Notes under the pieces: generated by a model
Seen by the model: the letters and a program-made list of their open reading frames with translations, nothing else
Told to the model about the DNA's origin: nothing
The model's database searches: none
Program-made: the position numbers and the translations under genes
Source of the DNA: Patiria miniata
Lineage: Eukaryota > Echinodermata > Asteroidea > Valvatida > Asterinidae
Length of the DNA: 64,000 nt
NCBI RefSeq assembly: GCF_015706575.1
Contig: NW_024037057.1
Coordinates: 3,243,501-3,307,500 of the forward strand
Reading direction: 5' to 3'
Shown here: in pieces, positions 52,929 through 58,900 of the stretch
Layout: every line of letters starts with the position of its first letter
Position numbering within the stretch: position 1 is the first letter of the stretch

Positions 52929-55900
52929 CGACTTATTCTTCAGGAATTTGTATGAGAATTTTTTTTTTTGACAGAGCTGGGGGGGGGGGGGGAGGGTTGA
53001 CCCCCCAAAAAAACTTTCTGGATCCGCGCCTGGTCACAAGCCAGGAATGTTTCATTTACATGTAATACAAAGAAACAATGCCATAGGCCCTATTAAATTA
53101 TAGAATTCGAATTAAGTCTTTAAAAGCATTAGTTATGTAACAAGAAATTGAATCAGTTTTTTACAAATGTATGTATACAGTCGAGTCTCGTAAATACAAA
53201 CTCGTTCGGACCTAGCCAAATTGTTTGTTATATCAGAATTTTGTACTAAGAGGAACATCAGTCCCATTCATTGTGCACATAAATGCACAGTCGGGACTAA
53301 GGCTTTATGTTTGTTATAACCAGAATTTTGTATTAACAGGAGTTTGTACAAACGAGATTTGACTGTACTGTATACGTTCCGATACAACTGCATCATTAAT
53401 TGCAGCTCGATCTTACCATTTAAGGAAACTGTGACTCTACATGACCAAGAATTACAACTGTTTTCCTGAAATAATCACCCGTGGATTGATGACATCACTT
53501 CGTAACTAAAATTCCAAAACATTTTTTTCTCTCTATGTCATTGTTAAGGATATTGTGTTTAAACCAGATTTCCACCCCCAACATTTGCCAAAGTAAAGGG
53601 ATAAATAGCAGTTTTCACACTCTTTCATAAGGTATTCACAGGTAAATCATTTTTATTAATATAATATTATGATTTGATTCGTTATACTAAAATTACAGTT
53701 CTAATGTGAAAGTGAAAAGCTACTGTGTCACGCGAGTCACGCATTTGTGTCGCGCGAGTCACATTTTCTTCAGGCCATTTCTTACAACAAGGGATATTTG
53801 GCACAATACAACTTATGCATGTATTGGGTGAGGGTATTAAGTTCTAAGTTCTGTAAGAATAATTTTTAGAACACTGGTAGATCCATAGGAAAAGCTATTT
53901 GAATCAAGGGATGTCAAAAATCCCTTTTTCTATCCTGTCATGCGAGTCACGTCAAAGAAACTGTGATACATGAAAAAATAGTGATTTTAAAGTAATCATA
54001 TAAAGACTAAACTATAAATTCACAATGCCCTGACTCAAATACATGCTAATTTGAGTTGAATAAATGCCAGGTTAACAACAGTAATGCATTAAAACTTTAC
54101 ATTTTGTTCAAATGTCACGCCAGTCACCATGGAATGGCTGTTATGTTAAATGCAATAAAAAATGAATTTAATTTAATGCTAATTGTTGAACACATGTACC
54201 ACAGAGATGCATGTAGTGACATTAACAAAAAAAACTTATCCACAAATTACATAAATTTTGATTCTGAAATTGAAATACCACATTACGGTCTACATTTTAC
54301 ATACATAAATGTATGCACACCTGTGCATGGGATTTTGTCGAATGCAATGCATGGCATTTCACTTGATGGAATTTAATAATGCCCTGTGTTTCAAGGCCAA
54401 CAGACATGACAGATCCAGTCAAATTTGCTCCAGACACCCGCAGATGAATCTGGGTTGGACTTGGTGTAATTGGCATTTGATTATCTGCCCCACCGTACAC
54501 GTACATTATGTGTACATATTTTCCCTGAATACACTGTATGGTGTGTGCCAGTACAACTCCATCAGTCTGTGAATGTAGCATGATGCAAAATGAGTATCAT
54601 CTAATAACTGTACATGCACATGAACGAAAAATGTGGCCTTGTCTATAGACTAATTCGGCGACAGCCACTTTCCGCGGTGGCACCAGACTCGCGCGAGACG
54701 AGTCGCGCTCAAACAATACGCACCACTCCGGCTCCTTTAACCATAAGGGCTACCAAGATACGCACGCGCCTTGTCTTTAAGAACGTATGCGGCATGCATG
54801 CGGCGTGGTACCACTGCAAAAAATGGCTTCTAATTTTGTGTGGTGAATTACATTATAAAATGCACTGCGCATGCACTGCAAATGGAAATAAAATAAGATT
54901 TTTTAAATTTTTTTTAAAGATACATACACACAATACACTCGACAGATTGGATGGCAGTACTGCAACAATGTATGCTATTTAAAGCTCCTTTGCATAATAT
55001 TGACATGATTAATTAATGAGGACCCTTACATCTGCTTCGTACAAATCGTTATTCTTCATGTGTACATACATGTACACAGTGTCAGTCGGTGATTTTTTTC
55101 TGTTAAAAATTTAAACAGCAAACTGTCGTGACTTATATTTTATAAGATGTCAAGAATTAGCATGTGTACATGTATGCAACTTTATTTATGCGCTCTTATT
55201 TTTGTTTTATGTTAATCCTTTCGTCCTTCATTTTTTACATTTCCTGCTATCTTTTCCCCTGCCTAAAGACAATCTCCATATGCCAATGCCAAGATAATAC
55301 AGAGATTCTACCTGGGGGTGGGAGTATGAAGGTCTTGTGATACATGTACAATGTACATAAATAAAAAGGCTTTGGTATTTATCATCGTTACATTTTCATT
55401 TCCTTAGGATCAACTTTAAAGGAAAAATACAACATTTGCAAACATCAAAAAATAAAACTACCAAATCACTTTGAAATACCTTGCTGGACTGTTAGTGAAT
55501 GACAGTGTAAAGCATCCTGTAAAATCATGGCACCTGGTATACTGTCATTTTCAAGAAAAGTGGTATTTTGTATCAATTTCCAATGCTGGTCGGCCGACCA
55601 GCGTTGGAAAAAACTGGCTTTTTTCAAATACTGGCCCCAATTGACCATCGCACTTGTTTGCAATCGATTACACACCTATGAACGGGTACAAGCCAGCTAG
55701 ACTGGTTCCCTGACCTTACAATTCCCCAATGTATGTAAACTGCTCTGTTTCTTCTTATATGGAGTCAGGGAACCAGACTACAGGAAAATGATTGTTTTTC
55801 TTGGTTTTTATAGCATTCTCGAACCCAAAACCTCAAAAAAGTCAGTGTAACTATATTTGCTATATATTTCCAACCCCCCAATTCCATCCATTTCTGAAAA

Positions 55901-58900
55901 TTACAGCAAAATCAAATGATGTATATTCCCTTTAAGAAATTTGGCTCTTTAGTCATGAATCACACAAACGTCAAGTGCTGAAATACTAATATTTGCTACA
56001 ACATTCTGGATTTCATGTACATGTATCAGGCCTGTATTTTAATTCATGTGAAGAACAAGCTCGAAATGATCTCAGAGGCTGCGGGCCAACGCATTTGTGT
56101 TCATGCATGTGTGACGTGATTCTGCCATGTAATTTCTGGAAGTACCGTAGTGTCGTCAGTACAAACATCAGGTTTTCGACCCTAGTGACCCAATTTTCCA
56201 GGCCTGCATAAATTGGTAGGCGGTCAGTGGAGACCCATTAAAGTGAACAACAGAGGGCCGGGCCTGAGGGAGGAGTTGATATATATACCCGGGCCTGAGG
56301 GATGAGGTGATTGATAGCCATGCAAGGCTGTTGCTGATGTTTGTTACTAACTAACCGACTGACCAACGAAACAGAGAGACACGACCTTTTGTTGAGCTGC
56401 TGTTCCGCAGCTAAAAACCTAGTTAGCAAGACGAATGTAGCCCCGCCAACTTTGGAAAGAAAAAGAAAAAAGGAAGAACAAAAGTCCTCTCCTAAATGTA
56501 CTACCCATTACTCTACCACACCCCTTATAATTCTGAAGTGGTGCTCAAAGTGTTTGAAGTTTTGGTTAATTCACATTTCTTCTTTTACCAAAAACATCAT
56601 CAACATAAGAGATGAATCAAAAGAAACAATCTAAATGTCAATGAGGCAAGGAAATAAGTGATCAAGAGAAAACTAAATCAACAAGCTAGTTGGGTAATGG
56701 CTTTTTAGTGGTGGAGCAAACAATACAAAAGTGGTCTGCAAAATAAGCATTTTTATAAGTAACGATAAATAAAGAAGTGATACGTTATGTTGAGAAAGAG
56801 AAATAATGAGGGGAAACAGGTTGTTCAACAGAGTCGAGGTGATTGATAATCTGGGGAACGAGGGAAATGTAATCCGGAGAGTCAATCCAATTAGGGATGT
56901 ACTTTGAATAAAAGATGACGGACAATGAGAGTAGGGCTGTTTTAGACACATTAACCGTCCTGTTATCTGAACAGTCGCAGACAGTCAAAAAAAAAATCCT
57001 CTTCCCTGCCATGCCATTTTACACAGACTAGTCATCAACAGTCAGATCGTATTTCAAGCAAGAACTGTGACTAGTCAAATTCAGTTAACCCGATGACTGG
57101 AAAATGTTCCAAGGACATACATGTAGTCTCAGGTATCATGAATGGCCACTGCCTGACATTTTCAGTGGTGGAGTGTGCCCGCCAGACATAAAAAAAAAAC
57201 CTGTACAGGAGGGGGCGTGGCCATAACCCCTCCCATTTCATTTCACTGATAGTTGTAACGCGACGATATAGACAAATTTTAAAACTGGTTGTATTTAGTG
57301 CCTTGACGCTTGTAGAAAATAATAAAAGTGTAACTTAAAGCGTTATTTAATATCAGACTAATTAATTTAAGAGTGGCACGAATAGCATGGAGGGGGCGGG
57401 GCCGCCACCCCCTCCAAGCACATTTTCCCTTATATCATCACAACGTGTTCTTTTTATCCTGTCAAATTTTCCTGGCATGTTTGCCAATGCCTTTTGGCTA
57501 TTTTTAACCCATTTCTCAGTCCTTCTGTTTTGAGGCGTGTGATCACACCCCCACGCCATCACACGCCTAAATGCTTCCTGAGAAGTGCGAATAATCGCAC
57601 GCCTGAATCCCTCAGTACCGCACACCTCGGCATACATTTACGGCATAATTACACTTCATAATTTGTGAAAAATAATGTCAGTGAAGAGAAAATGGCTTTA
57701 TTGTAAATCAAGATGAATATTATGAGAAAAAAAAATACCAGATTGTTCAGTCCCAACTTGGACAACAGAATCACACACCTAGAAAAATCACACGCCTAGA
57801 AAAATCACACGCCTAGAAAAATCACACGCCTAGAAAAATCACACGCCTAGCAAAATCACACGCCTAGCAAAATCACACGCCTAGAAAAATCTAGGTGTGC
57901 GTTTTTCCATACACCTGTGATTCTCAAATCAGAAGGACTGATTTCTAAAAAATAAAGCTCTGTTCTTATCAAATGTCTATTTCCCGAAACAAGTATGCTA
58001 TTGACCATGTTCAATATGTCCAGTACATGTACATAATGTACAATATGTGTGGTAAGGCCAAAGCTTAGTGTAAAATAAAGGTACTGATAATAAAAACTTA
58101 CAAAACAGGTGTTTTTTTTTTACATCCACTTCCCTTGTTTGTTATTCTTTGAAATACACTTGGACATACGGTAACATAATACATGAAATATAATAATACA
58201 TGTTCGTACATGAAAACACTTGTTCTTTTCACTCTTTCACTATTTTCACCCCAAAATTGATAAATTGCACTTGCACAAAGTTGCCATGGTTGCAGCCGGT
58301 CACACACCATGGCACTACACATTGACACACCACGGAAAGATTCCCATCCCCATATCTGGCCATCACACATTTTACCCTTAAGTTCAGTGACCTATCAGCC
58401 ATCAGAAAGTGACAATAATGTCCTAAAAAGTCCAATTTAGCATGTTTAGCTGGGAAAATATTGAAGTAGGCCTAGGCTTATTTACTGAGAAAACACTTAG
58501 AAAAGTTAACAATTTTCAGAGCAGTCTCATGCGGTTTGTGCACAGGGTGGCAAGTGATGATGGCCACAAATGGGAATGTTTCCCAAAAAATAATGTAAAA
58601 ATCAAGAAAAAGACAAAAATCTGGGACTGAGCATGCTGAGAAGCATTTTCAATTTTGTTAGAAAATAGGGAGTGGATATTTAGCCGGAGACGGCAAACCT
58701 TTAGTAAACGTTAGCTTGCCGGATATGCACTGAACATGCGCAGTAACTGTTTTTTTTTTACTTAGACATTTTCCGGTGACAAATTTTAGTCTGGCTCCAT
58801 GCCAACATTATTGTTGTAACTTCGTATTCACAAGATGGGAATCAGACCATTTTACAATTTCGGACTTTTGGCTATTTCCCTTTAAAAAAAATCGTCCAGA

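Larger units (their letters stand above)
52424..54127. repeat. Cluster of seven GTCACGCGAGTCAC motifs
   Basis: Copies at 52424, 52590, 52615, 53727, 53749, 53937 and 54114, plus a half copy at 52873. All are in the same orientation, and four are exact. Single changes are GTCGCG at 53749, GTCATG at 53937 and GCCAG at 54114. Each holds two direct GTCAC half-sites with a 4-bp spacer. The intervening DNA is not repeated. Two unrelated MITEs interrupt the cluster. Confidence 0.85.
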
